From Candidatus Altimarinota bacterium (lineage in GTDB: Bacteria; Patescibacteriota; Gracilibacteria; JAUYGZ01), in NCBI GenBank assembly GCA_029233985.1, contig JARGOK010000001.1, forward strand, positions 619,096-683,095: a DNA stretch of 64,000 nucleotides, read 5' to 3'. The notes under the pieces are model-generated. The model saw only the letters and a program-made list of their open reading frames with translations, was not told the DNA's origin and did no database searches. Of this stretch, positions 33,064 through 43,000 are shown piece by piece (within the stretch, counting starts at the first letter, position 1; every line of letters starts with the position of its first letter). The position numbers and the translations under genes were made by a program.

Positions 33064-35172
33064 TCAACATTGTCCCTCCTCCAGGTCCGTCGCTCCCTGT
33101 CGACTCGCCACACAAGTATTAGAAAAAGTATGTCTTGCTGTCCCACAATTTCCAGCTAGGCATTCTACATTCACTGTTCCGCATACGGGTTCGAACACAC
33201 TGGCACATACATCATCATTGAGATCACAAGGACCATTGGTAATAGTAATGGCTCGGAACTCTTCGGCATGGCAGCGATTGATAAAATTCTTTTTTACCTG
33301 TGCACCGAAGACTCGACCACAGACGATGGATGGTGTGTCATCACAGAGGGATAGATTACATGTGCCCCCCATTATTTCTGTTGCTCCTTCTTGCTGAGCA
33401 TCGCACTGATTTGGGAAGGGCCTGAGGATACCATTGAGTCTTCCACATACTGGAGAAAAGGAGGTGGAGCAAGCGAGTGAAGAAGAGTTGTCTGATGTAT
33501 TATCAGAATCACTTTCACTCAAGCATTCTTCTACCCCAGCATCACGCTCTCTTTTTGAACACCTCCGTTGAAGACCTTCCGTTGGACAAGATGACGTTTC
33601 AGATCCGGCACATTTAGCATTGCTGCGCGTGAAGAGATTTAGAATACGAGCTCCTACCCCATAGGTTACATCTTCTGCAAAGATATCTGTCTCCTCTTGT
33701 ACGTAAAAACGAACATTATCTATTACCCTCCCATCACTAATGGTGGCATGAACCGTGAAGGTGCGAGACTCCCCTGCTTCGATCACATGACCAGGAATAC
33801 TAAAGTCCAAGATATTACGGTCGATCAGAGACTGCGCTGAAAGATTTGTACTCCCAGCTGTGATGCGAAAGTCTCGATAATTATTAATACTCAGTGTCCC
33901 ATCGTCACGAAGACGGATGCGTTTTATACTGATATCTGATTCCCCAGCTTCGATGATAAATCGCGAGACCACCTCATCATCAGAATTAACAAAAGGAGAC
34001 TTGAGCTTGCCCTTTGGGTTTTTTACCGTAGCTGTACTGACGGGAATACTAATGATTTGAAATTCTTGACCTGAGAGAAGAGAACCGTCGAGTCTTGCGT
34101 TTGGATTGGTGAAAGATATTTGGAGTGGCTCTATTTGAAACTTGTGGAAGGTAACAGGCGTGGAGTCTTCTGAAAAATCAACAACAAGCTCAAATTGAGC
34201 AGGCTCTGCACTGGTGATACCAATGTTTAGCGAAGAAAATGTCACTGTTGCATCTTCAGATGAAAACCTACTGTCAGCTTTTTTCTTTCCATTGTACAGC
34301 AAGCGGACTTCTTCGATATCTAATAATCTCCCAGCCCCCTGCCGTTTTATCGAGATGTCCTTGATAGTTGCTGGGTTATTTACATCCACTTGAAAACGAA
34401 GCACGGTGACGTTTGTTGCCCCCAGTGGAATATTGAACCCCTCGGGCTGTGACCCAAAACTTTGGAGAGAACCAATGAGTTGGGACGGCCCCTCAATGAC
34501 AACATCCTTTGCATCTGGGTTTAGATCTTTTTCAGTTGTTTCTTTTGGGAGTTCTTCGAGAAGAGATGTACCCAAAAGTGGATCGTATTTTTGTACTTGA
34601 TAATGGTCTCTGACAATACTTCGGAAGAGAACCTCTGCGACTTGTGCACGAGTGAGTGCTCTGTCGAATGGAACACCTGCAAGAATATTGTTAGCACTTG
34701 CAAAATTGATCGAACCATCAAACCAGGTCTGCCCAGGACTGCTTTCCCACTGGAGCACACGATCGAGGATTACCAAGACCTCAGCTGCGTTGAGATTATT
34801 TGTTGGCATAAACTTCCCAGCCTCTGGTCCGGATTGATACCCTTTGATCCATCCTTGTTGTTGGGAGTAACACACTGCCGACGAAAACCAGAGCTCACCC
34901 ACATCTGGGAAACAGTATTTTAAACTCGAACTGGAAAGATCAGCTCCGAGATGACGCGTGAGGATAACGGCAAACTCTGCTCGATTGATCAGCCCATTGA
35001 CATTGAATCGATTTGAATTGGCCTCTCCTTTAAAAATACTTTTTTGAGAAAGGTACTCTATCGCGGTTGAATTTGGGTGGCTCGTTGGTACGTCTTGAAA
35101 AGACTTGGCGGAAACAACGCTCACTACAAAAGGAGTCAAAATGAGTACTATCAGAGAAAGAAAGCGCCGCAT
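33064..35172 (-). CDS. SLH-anchored surface protein with three Kazal-like domains, 702 aa
   Basis: An exported protein with a signal peptide (1-23) and about three S-layer homology repeats (SFQDVPTSHPNSTAIEYL, CFPDVGELWFSSAV and TWFDGSINFA regions, residues 24-180), which bind the cell wall. The middle 350 residues are beta-rich, without a named domain. The C-terminal 140 residues hold three Cys-rich modules, each with C-x5/7-PVCG or IVCG, an aromatic-x-N-x-C core and a final G-x-C (around 565-605, 607-652 and 655-702). This is the pattern of Kazal-type serine-protease-inhibitor domains. The gene follows the SLH-thioredoxin gene by 11 bp, and that exported thioredoxin could help form or repair its disulfides. 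Confidence 0.85.
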   Translation of the reverse strand: MRRFLSLIVLILTPFVVSVVSAKSFQDVPTSHPNSTAIEYLSQKSIFKGEANSNRFNVNGLINRAEFAVILTRHLGADLSSSSLKYCFPDVGELWFSSAVCYSQQQGWIKGYQSGPEAGKFMPTNNLNAAEVLVILDRVLQWESSPGQTWFDGSINFASANNILAGVPFDRALTRAQVAEVLFRSIVRDHYQVQKYDPLLGTSLLEELPKETTEKDLNPDAKDVVIEGPSQLIGSLQSFGSQPEGFNIPLGATNVTVLRFQVDVNNPATIKDISIKRQGAGRLLDIEEVRLLYNGKKKADSRFSSEDATVTFSSLNIGITSAEPAQFELVVDFSEDSTPVTFHKFQIEPLQISFTNPNARLDGSLLSGQEFQIISIPVSTATVKNPKGKLKSPFVNSDDEVVSRFIIEAGESDISIKRIRLRDDGTLSINNYRDFRITAGSTNLSAQSLIDRNILDFSIPGHVIEAGESRTFTVHATISDGRVIDNVRFYVQEETDIFAEDVTYGVGARILNLFTRSNAKCAGSETSSCPTEGLQRRCSKRERDAGVEECLSESDSDNTSDNSSSLACSTSFSPVCGRLNGILRPFPNQCDAQQEGATEIMGGTCNLSLCDDTPSIVCGRVFGAQVKKNFINRCHAEEFRAITITNGPCDLNDDVCASVFEPVCGTVNVECLAGNCGTARHTFSNTCVASRQGATDLEEGQC

Positions 35173-35183
35173 GAAAAAAAGGA

Positions 35184-36146
35184 TTAGAGACCAAGGGACA
35201 GAAAAAGGAGTTCTTGAATATCTTCAAATGTTTTGACACCAGATTTCCTAGAGACCTCATCCCCTGCCGCGTTCAAAATAATAAAGGTGTCTTGATAGGT
35301 TACTTTGAATTCTTTTCTGAGGTCGGTAAAGGTATCGTAATCTACTTTTCTAATATTCACTTCTCCACTTAAGGTCTTTAAAGAGTCAGAGATCACTTGA
35401 TCGGACCGTTTGCAGAGTGGGCACCACGGTGCGTGAAAGAAAAGGATCACTGGTTCGCTTCCTCTTTTGGATTCATACTCTTGCTTGACCCATTTGGCAT
35501 AGCTGGGGGAACCCTCCACAGTCTCTCGAGTAAGAGCTGAGGTCCCAATGGTTTCTTCTTCTAGATCAAAAGGGTTTCCTTTGATGCTTACTTGATCATC
35601 ACCTGGGAAGATCAGGAGCCGATGTATTCTTTCAGCTGCTTCATTTCTTTTCAGTAATTGATTTGGCGTGTATTTCTGACGAATAAGATTTCGATCTTCG
35701 ACGTACAAGAGAGCTAGATCGAGGTCTTGAAAAGATTGTTTTTGCAAAGCATTCGCCATGATCTTGGCAGCTTGCCCGGCGGTCACATCATTTGCTGGAC
35801 CAAAAGTGCCGTCTTGGTATCCAGAAAGAATCTGAAGTCTCTTTGAAGCACACACGACCCCAGCGAACCACTGCTCTTTGACATCTGGAAAACAATTCTT
35901 GTCGGTCTCTAAAGGTTGAGTCCCAGCTGCTCTGAGTACAATGGCAGTGAGCTCTGCACGGTTTAAAATACGCTGAGGATCAAAGCTTCCGTCTGGGTTT
36001 CCCGTAATGACCCCTTTTTCTGACAAGCTGGAAATACTCTCAAAGTACTCGTTTTCAGATGGCACATCTGTAAACGAAGCAAAAGCCACTAGAGGCAATG
36101 AAAAAAGAAGCGAAAGACTGAGATAGAGACGGAAGAAGTGTTTCAT
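35184..36146 (-). CDS. SLH-anchored thioredoxin-like surface protein, 320 aa
   Basis: A signal peptide (1-23) is followed by three SLH repeats (ASFTDVPSENEYFESISSL, NCFPDVKEQWFAGVV and a third to about residue 180). After a linker comes a thioredoxin-fold domain (about 215-320) with the redox motif WCPLC at 241-245 (Cys242, Cys245) and the beta strand VILFFHAP before it. The protein would be a wall-bound thiol-disulfide enzyme outside the membrane. It is the first gene of an operon with the Cys-rich SLH-Kazal protein, whose many cysteines are a likely substrate. Electrons may come from the DsbD/CcdA-like protein at 24253. Confidence 0.9.
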   Translation of the reverse strand: MKHFFRLYLSLSLLFSLPLVAFASFTDVPSENEYFESISSLSEKGVITGNPDGSFDPQRILNRAELTAIVLRAAGTQPLETDKNCFPDVKEQWFAGVVCASKRLQILSGYQDGTFGPANDVTAGQAAKIMANALQKQSFQDLDLALLYVEDRNLIRQKYTPNQLLKRNEAAERIHRLLIFPGDDQVSIKGNPFDLEEETIGTSALTRETVEGSPSYAKWVKQEYESKRGSEPVILFFHAPWCPLCKRSDQVISDSLKTLSGEVNIRKVDYDTFTDLRKEFKVTYQDTFIILNAAGDEVSRKSGVKTFEDIQELLFLSLGL

Positions 36147-36270
36147 AAGATTGAGATTAATCAGCTATCAGCATAGCACAATCCTGTGACTTCGTGTTCT
36201 TGACATAATCTCCATTCTTTGTTTTCTCTTATAATTTGTGCTTTAATACAGTATATCTATAGACATTCTT

Positions 36271-36705
36271 ATGAAGATCAAGAAAGTCACAGAAGTATCG
36301 TGTTACATGGAAAATAAGCCTGGAGTACTGGGGAAAGTCGCAGGTGCATTGGACCAGGAAGGGATCAAGATCATTGGACTTCATTCTTATGAAGGCCATC
36401 TTCAGAATATGACTCGTTTTGTTTTGGCTGACAAGGATCTTACTAAATCAGAAATGATCCTAAGAAGCCTAGGGATTGATCTCATCACACAAATAGGAGT
36501 TCTGGAAGTCCTGTTTCAGTCGAAGTCGGGTTTTATTGCAAAGCTCACGTCTCTTTTAGGAGAAGCTGGTATTAATATCCAGGTTATGTACTTTACGGAA
36601 AGTCCAGATGGAGCGACGATGGCATACATTACTGTTTCAAATACCGACAAAGCTCTAGAAATCTTGGAAGATGCAAACAAGACTGAGGCATTTTCCAAAT
36701 ACTAA
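36271..36705 (+). CDS. tandem ACT-domain protein, 144 aa
   Basis: This contains two ACT folds, the first with MENKPGVLGKVAGALDQEGI and the second with SKSGFIAKLTSLLGEAGINIQVMYF. It is a paralogue in layout of the ACT protein at 28533. No catalytic domain is present, so it is probably an amino-acid-responsive regulator. A TATAAT at 36230-36235 is 35 bp upstream, but its TTGACA is 24 bp away, too far for an ordinary promoter. It is divergent from the SLH-thioredoxin gene and is followed by the flavoprotein gene. Confidence 0.85.
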   Translation: MKIKKVTEVSCYMENKPGVLGKVAGALDQEGIKIIGLHSYEGHLQNMTRFVLADKDLTKSEMILRSLGIDLITQIGVLEVLFQSKSGFIAKLTSLLGEAGINIQVMYFTESPDGATMAYITVSNTDKALEILEDANKTEAFSKY

Positions 36706-36767
36706 GGACTTTTCCTTCTTCTCCCGTATGAGAAAGGGTATACTTTGCCCACTCTTTGCGCATTATT

Positions 36768-37472
36768 ATGGATCAACAAACCTTTCATACTGCTGATGTC
36801 ATCTCCAACGAATCGGTGGGAGAACATGTCAGATACCTAGTAATCACCCCCCCAACCTCTTTTGAGTACCACCCGGGACAGTTTTTTATCCTGCGTCTGC
36901 GTGATGCCAATGGAGAAAACGTCGAACGGTCGTACTCTGCTGCGAATTGGGATGACAGTGGACAACTCCAGTTTGTGGTGCGCATTGAAGAACATGGCCA
37001 GATGTCGAGCTTGATCGATAAACTGGAAAATGGAGATCAAATAGACATTAAAGGGCCTTTTGGTCGTTTCGGAGATGTGCCGGATGACACGAAGAAACTT
37101 ATTTTGATAGCGGGAGGTGTGGGTATCTCCCCTATTCGAGGGATCTTGCAAAAAACCGTGAAAAACCAAGATGATTTTCCAGTGCAGGTCTTTTACGGGT
37201 TTCGAACTGGTGATGATTTTTTGTTTCAAGATGAGATTATGACGGCTGCTGAAGCAGAACGCGTTTCAGTTATTCCTGCTATTAGCGAAGCGGATGCGGA
37301 GTGGACGGGAAACACAGGGTACATTCATGAATCATTGGAAGGAACAGTTGTTGAACCAGGAGAAGGAGTTCATGCGTATATTTGTGGACCGCCACCAATG
37401 GTCAAGGCTGCACGGCAAAAATTGTACGATCTTGGTTTTGAAAGAGGAGCTGTGCATGTGGAGGCTTGGTAG
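36768..37472 (+). CDS. ferredoxin-reductase-like FAD/NAD(P)-binding oxidoreductase
   Basis: A 234-residue flavoprotein of the FNR superfamily. It has the FAD-binding RSYSAAN motif, an isoalloxazine-facing GPFGRF, the NAD(P)-binding GGVGISP, and the C-terminal CGPPPMV found in ferredoxin and oxygenase reductases. No iron-sulfur domain is fused, so it probably passes electrons to a separate ferredoxin such as the one at 19175. The track frame begins at a TTG at 36756. The ATG at 36768 is chosen because TATACT (36739-36744) sets the likely transcription start close by. Confidence 0.92.
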   Translation: MDQQTFHTADVISNESVGEHVRYLVITPPTSFEYHPGQFFILRLRDANGENVERSYSAANWDDSGQLQFVVRIEEHGQMSSLIDKLENGDQIDIKGPFGRFGDVPDDTKKLILIAGGVGISPIRGILQKTVKNQDDFPVQVFYGFRTGDDFLFQDEIMTAAEAERVSVIPAISEADAEWTGNTGYIHESLEGTVVEPGEGVHAYICGPPPMVKAARQKLYDLGFERGAVHVEAW

Positions 37473-37488
37473 AAGGCACACTAAAACA

Positions 37489-37539
37489 TTGATATTCCAT
37501 ATATTTGCAGTATAATATACCTCTTAAACAGAGAGGTAT
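37489..37539 (+). promoter_or_regulatory. promoter and start-site palindrome of the LRR-like gene
   Basis: TTGATA (37489-37494), 16 bp and TATAAT (37511-37516) are followed directly by an 8-bp perfect inverted repeat, ATACCTCT-N7-AGAGGTAT (37517-37539), covering the expected transcription start. It could be an operator, or a 5' hairpin that stabilises the mRNA. Confidence 0.65.
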
Positions 37540-37558
37540 GTATTATTGATCAACCATA

Positions 37559-38581
37559 ATGAGTGGAGACGCTGGAAAAGAACAGCTCGAAAGAATAGCC
37601 AAGGCAGAATGGAACCCAAAAGAAACGACCTTTGCTGAGATTAAGGCTTTAATTGCTCGGTCGAGAACAGGAGGACTTAAAGTATTAACGCCTTCCCAAC
37701 TTGATTATTTTGAGTATTCAATTACTACTCTTGCAAAGTTTCAAAAAATATCACCATATTGGAGTTGGGACAACATCCCTTATGATTGTATGATAGATCA
37801 GTCCTATAATTTCTCTCCGGAAGTCCAGCATCAAGTTCTTTCTCAGACACTCATTCCTATATCCCTAAAATATGGCGAGTCACCAGAGGAAATCCACAAA
37901 TCATCTATCCGTTATCTTCTCATAAATGGTATAAAAAAATTTGAGAATGATGGACGGAGATCTCTTAATGAATGGGATGAGGTTATTCAACAGCTTCCCA
38001 ACCTTCAATACCTCAGTTTTAATTCTCTATTTTTTTACATTAATACCTCACAAGAAGCTCAAGAATTATATCATTGGGCTCAGTCTAGGAACCTTAAAAT
38101 CCGTGGCATGAAAGTATCGAGCCTTTCTCCCCCTGAAACATTAGATGAGTTCGAGATCGAAGAACTCAAAAGCTTCTCAATTGGGAATGGACTGGCCGAA
38201 AAAACTCTTGAACGAATACTTTCTGCCAATACTCTTCACGAACTCTCCTTTTCATACCATGAAAATAATACTCATGAAGATCTTCTCATGCTTCTCCGTC
38301 TTCCTCTTCAAAAGTTACATATCGATGCCTCTGATGATAAATCACACTCCTGTGATGACTCCTTTGCTCAATCTCTTATGAATCATCCTGAACTTATGAG
38401 TATTGAAATGTACAGTAGTATCCTCTCCCCAGATGGCATCAGATCACTTCTCAAAATCCCACAAATCAAATCTCTCGACATATGGGGTTGTGTTGGCCAC
38501 AAATTTGATCCTGATGAGATTGCAGAACTAGAGGCTATTCGGCCTGAAGTCGATTTAGAAATTTCAAACTCAGACGAGTAA
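37559..38581 (+). CDS. leucine-rich-repeat-like protein, 340 aa
   Basis: A soluble protein without a signal peptide. Residues about 130-330 show irregular repeats of roughly 25 residues with leucines at regular positions (LPNLQYLSFNSL, IEELKSFSIGNG, ANTLHELSFSYH, LRLPLQKLHIDAS, IPQIKSLDIWGC), typical of ribonuclease-inhibitor-like LRR proteins that bind other proteins. The N-terminal 120 residues are helical. Together with the LRR-like 530-residue protein of the kinase operon it suggests a small family of intracellular scaffolds, but the partners are unknown. Convergent with the VOC gene, with stops 1 bp apart. Confidence 0.72.
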   Translation: MSGDAGKEQLERIAKAEWNPKETTFAEIKALIARSRTGGLKVLTPSQLDYFEYSITTLAKFQKISPYWSWDNIPYDCMIDQSYNFSPEVQHQVLSQTLIPISLKYGESPEEIHKSSIRYLLINGIKKFENDGRRSLNEWDEVIQQLPNLQYLSFNSLFFYINTSQEAQELYHWAQSRNLKIRGMKVSSLSPPETLDEFEIEELKSFSIGNGLAEKTLERILSANTLHELSFSYHENNTHEDLLMLLRLPLQKLHIDASDDKSHSCDDSFAQSLMNHPELMSIEMYSSILSPDGIRSLLKIPQIKSLDIWGCVGHKFDPDEIAELEAIRPEVDLEISNSDE

Positions 38582-38582
38582 C

Positions 38583-39830
38583 TTAGTCACTCAAGTCTCC
38601 CTCTCCCACCCTTCCTTCAGATTTGAGAACAGAATCTTCCCCAGCTGCCTTGGTCAAAAATGCCACATTTTTTTTGGTAAAGAATCCCTGGAAACCATTA
38701 AAACGCTGCACGTACTCGGTAATCAAAAAGGAGAACTTTGATGTTCGCGAGAAGATTTGCTTGAGCCCCTCTTCTGAAGATCCGATAACCTTAAGAAGGA
38801 ATTCTACATCGTGGTTTTTCAGTGCATCGACCACTTTGTCGACATTATCAACGTCTTGACCAGGAGTATTGTCTGCTACGGAATAAGCGATGTGATGCAT
38901 TCTTTTCCCATAATTTCTTACGAAAGCTTCGGTAGGCGATGGCAGATGAACTATATTATCGACGTAATGTGGCGTATTCGCAGCGGTAAAGACCTTTGCT
39001 GGCGAGCGATATTCTTCAAACTTATTTGAGTTTCGGGTGACGTTGGTAGAGGAATTTTGATCAGCGATATCGTAGGATCCCCAGTAGTGGTAAGAAGTGG
39101 TTTTGAGGAGTTCTAAGATAGCGTGCTCTCGGTCTTGGTGAAGGACACGAGTTGCGAGATGATCAATCGGCTGTATGAGATCTCCAATGCCGAGTTCGTT
39201 TTGTAGGTTTTTTATTCCCTGCAGTTTTTCGATCCAAGCTTCGTCTTCAATGTGTTCAGGATTTTGCTCTAAATAATACTGGCGTTTCCCTTTGGGATAC
39301 TGGATATATGCAATGGTGTTCCAAGTGTACTGAGAAGGCACTGTTCGGATGAACTTTACCTCTCCACCACTTACCTGGTCTTCATCTGTAAACTCAACTC
39401 CAGCACCTGAAAGCGTTTTTTGGAGCTCATCGATATCGGATACTCGAAATACTTCTCCGATATAGCGAGTGTAGGGCTTGGTCATGGCAGCAGGAGACAA
39501 CATGTTCATGGAGATGAATCGTGAATCACTGTGGTTTTTTCTGCTCCTGATCACAAATCCAGGATTTTTTTCTCCGATCTCAAGGAGAGAATAGATAAAG
39601 GTTTTATTTTCAAAACTCTTCACATAATGATACGGCGTCATGATCATCAGCTCTTCGATATAGGCATGACGGTCTGATTCATCGACTTCTACCACAATGG
39701 AATGCATTTCTTGAACCATGTCGACCAAACCTACGGAGTCACGCCAATCGTAAATTTTTGTGAGGTATTCTTCGAAATAAGGGGAGTTTTTTTTGTCACC
39801 GAAGCGTTTGTAAGGTCGGAGAAGAGACAT
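38583..39830 (-). CDS. two-domain VOC-fold (glyoxalase/dioxygenase-like) protein, 415 aa
   Basis: The sequence pattern suggests two vicinal-oxygen-chelate modules. The second half has IDHLATRVLHQDREHAILELL, then RMHHIAYSV, and a C-terminal ITEYVQRFNGFQGFFTKKN that recalls the end of 4-hydroxyphenylpyruvate dioxygenases. Metal ligands would be the His in IDHLA, the His in HHIAY and a C-terminal Glu. The protein is soluble. No tyrosine-catabolism genes are near, so the substrate is open, and the assignment to the fold is moderate rather than certain. Confidence 0.6.
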   Translation of the reverse strand: MSLLRPYKRFGDKKNSPYFEEYLTKIYDWRDSVGLVDMVQEMHSIVVEVDESDRHAYIEELMIMTPYHYVKSFENKTFIYSLLEIGEKNPGFVIRSRKNHSDSRFISMNMLSPAAMTKPYTRYIGEVFRVSDIDELQKTLSGAGVEFTDEDQVSGGEVKFIRTVPSQYTWNTIAYIQYPKGKRQYYLEQNPEHIEDEAWIEKLQGIKNLQNELGIGDLIQPIDHLATRVLHQDREHAILELLKTTSYHYWGSYDIADQNSSTNVTRNSNKFEEYRSPAKVFTAANTPHYVDNIVHLPSPTEAFVRNYGKRMHHIAYSVADNTPGQDVDNVDKVVDALKNHDVEFLLKVIGSSEEGLKQIFSRTSKFSFLITEYVQRFNGFQGFFTKKNVAFLTKAAGEDSVLKSEGRVGEGDLSD

Positions 39831-39881
39831 GAGAGATGGGGTTATAACTAGTGTGAGTATAACGACTAGTCTAATGCAATC

Positions 39882-39899
39882 AACCCTCGTATGAGGGTT
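39882..39899. terminator. hairpin in the gap before the giant surface gene
   Basis: AACCCTC-GTAT-GAGGGTT is a perfect 7-bp stem. No U-tract follows on either strand, so it is only a possible terminator or operator. ACTAGT occurs twice just upstream, within 39847-39870. Confidence 0.35.
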
Positions 39900-39936
39900 A
39901 TGCTACACATCACACTTATCACATGGAATAGATATT

Positions 39937-39965
39937 TTGACATTTTTCTTTAAAAATTGTATAAT
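39937..39965 (+). promoter_or_regulatory. consensus sigma70 promoter of the 2352-aa surface gene
   Basis: TTGACA (39937-39942), a 17-bp AT-rich spacer and TATAAT (39960-39965) form an exact consensus promoter. The leader is about 30 nt. The exact match predicts very high expression, as expected for an abundant surface protein. Confidence 0.92.
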
Positions 39966-40002
39966 TATAAGATGCATTTAAAAAAATCATATAAAAATAC
40001 AT

Positions 40003-43000
40003 ATGAAAAAATTTCTCTCCACCCTCTCCCCCACAACAAAACGCGTGGCTTCTGCCTCGTTAGCGATCGGACTGGTGGCCGTGTCTGTACTGAGATGGAT
40101 CTCTGCCTCTGCACAGATACCGTCTGGGTATGTGGAGTTTTATATCCCAGGTGAGACTCAACAGGTCTGGGATATGTTTGAAGATATGGACAACAACCCT
40201 GATCTCGTGGAAGCGGATGGGCTTCACATGGTGATTGGTGTGGCTTCCCCACTTGATTCTTCGACGGTTTATTATGACCACTGGGAAGATGGATATGATT
40301 TTGACGAGAATAATCCAGATGCAACCGCAGATATAAAAGTGACTCTCAACAAGGGAGGAGTCCAAGAATGGGAAAGTTCAAACATCCCCGTAGACCCTCG
40401 TGGATCAACGACTCATTTTGATGGAAGAGACAAGATCTTTGTAGCTGGAGGCCCAGTAACAGTAACGATAGCTAGCTGGCCAGAATCCATTGGGACGGTT
40501 TTTTCATTTGCAGCAGAAGTCTTGCCCACAGGATCGCTTTCAAACAGCTACACACTCCCTGTCGGAGAAAACCTCGCAGGAGCTCCAGAAAACTATGTTG
40601 ATTTTACCAAGACCTATCTCTTGGTTCAGGCCCTGGAAGATACGACGACTGTGACAATTGATGACCCAACTATTGGAGGGGTGGAAGTAAACACCGTCCT
40701 GAATAGAGGTGAAGTAGCTCAGCTCTTTCATGCAAACGCTGGAACAACAGTGGTGGGCTCAAAAAATGTTCAGGTTCAATTCTTTATTGGGAATGCTCAT
40801 TCTGGACAGTCATCAGAAATGAGAGGACTAACCCTCTCTCCGACAAGCCAATGGTCGAATACTTATTATGCGCCCGTAGGAAGTTTTGGAACAAATGAAG
40901 CTGATATTTATCTCTACAATCCCAATGCTTCTCAGATCACGATAGATTTTGAAGACAAGACAGGGACGGGAAGCTTTACTATTAATGCAGGTGAAACAAA
41001 ATCTTATGAAGATGGAGCTGGTCGATATGTCCCTGATAATTCTGGCGCTCTTTTGAGCTCGACCAACACCTTCTGGGGAATTTCTACCGTAGACACTGAA
41101 AGCGCTACTTATGACTGGGCGTATAGTCTTGTTCCTGAGAATGCACTCTCGGAAGATTATATTTTGGGATGGGCGCCCGGATCTTCTGAAGGTGTTCCGA
41201 CTGTAAATGGATCACCTGTTTTTATTACTGCTGTAAATGATGATACCGATATTTTTATTGATTATAGTCCGGCGGATGGAACGATTGACCAAACCTACAA
41301 TCTAAACAAACTCGATAACCAAAAGGTTTTCGATCCGGATTTTGATAATACAGGAATGTCTATCTCATCTACTTCCCCTATCGCTGTTGCCTGGGGTGAA
41401 GACCCCAGTACTGCAAGCTCTGGAAGTCCTTACCTCGATGTCGGATATACAACTCTGCCAATCCTACCGGTTTGGATTGATGTGGTTTTGACGATTGACA
41501 AGACGGCTAACCCGACTACTGTTCCTGTTACACCTGGGCAAACTTCTACCTTTACTATTGTAACTGCTACGGAAAACTTTCCTGTAAATGATGTGGATGT
41601 GGTAGATATTCTTCCTCCAGGCTGGAATTATGTCAATGACAGCACAACCATCACCTTGCCAAACTTGAGTCAAATCACAGGTGGATCTGCGAATCCAAGT
41701 ATTGCGAGCCAGACACTTACCTGGGATCTGAGTCAAAACATGTCTATGAACGAAACACTTACGATTGTCTTTCAAGGAATAACAACTGCAGGGGTTTCTA
41801 CTGGATACAACCGAAATGATGCAATTGCCTCTGGTACTCGACTGAGTGGTGCTCAGATTTTCTCACCGGTAGACAAGGCTTTTGTTTATATCCCCACACT
41901 AACGATTGATCTTGATACCTCTACTCCAAATACAGTCGCTGGTCAGTCAGCGAATTACTCACTCTTACTTTCGAATGATGGGAATGGATCCGTGACGAAT
42001 GTGACTTCATCTGTTCCTCTCCCAGCAGGATTTACTTTTGCTAGTCAAATGATTACAGAGAACAATGCTACTCGAACAACTTCTCTGAACCCAACTCTTG
42101 GAGATAATATTCTCAACTGGGGAACTTGGGATATTGGAAATGGAGGAAGCGTTACGATTGATTTTGTTGTAAATATTGGTGGAGGTGTTGGAGTTGGTAC
42201 CTATGATACAACTGCCAATGGAACCAGTACCGAAACAGGAGCTATAGATGATGCTGGAACAGTAGGTGCTGATCCTGATACTCCTCCTGGAACTGATCCA
42301 GAGACGGATGAAGATGTAACTATTGTTTTGAATAATGGAACTATTGGTGACCTCGTGTGGTTTGATACCAATGGGGATGGAACCGTAGACGGCAATGAAA
42401 GCGGCGCTCCAAATGTAACTGTTGGTCTTTATCAAGACAATGCCGTGGTGGGTGTATTCGATGGAAGCGATACGCTTATTACTTCTTTGACTACTGATGG
42501 GTCAGGTGCATATGACTTTACTCTCCTCCCAGCTGGCAACTATATCGTAGATGTAACGGATACGAATAACGTTCTCACAACCTATGCTCAAACAGGTGGA
42601 TCAAACCCGACCTTCGTAACAGGACTGACCAACACTCAAGATTTTAATACAGCTGATTTTGGATTCCAACCTCCACAAGATGCCAGTATTGGTGACTTTG
42701 TGTGGAATGATCTCGATGGTGATGGAGTGCAGGATGGTGGTGAACCAGGTATTAACAATGTAACGGTTGATCTCATCCAAGATACAAATGGAAACGGAAC
42801 GATTGATGGCGGGGAACCTGTCTTATCGACTCTGACGACCAATGGAAGTGGGGCCTACGATTTCACAAACCTTGGCCCTGGGAATTATATTGTCAACCTA
42901 ACTGACACCAATACTGCTCTTACTGGATTTGTCCTCACTGGTGGGACGACTCCGGTGGCTATTACTCCTCTTGCCATTTCACAAGATAAAAACGATGTCG

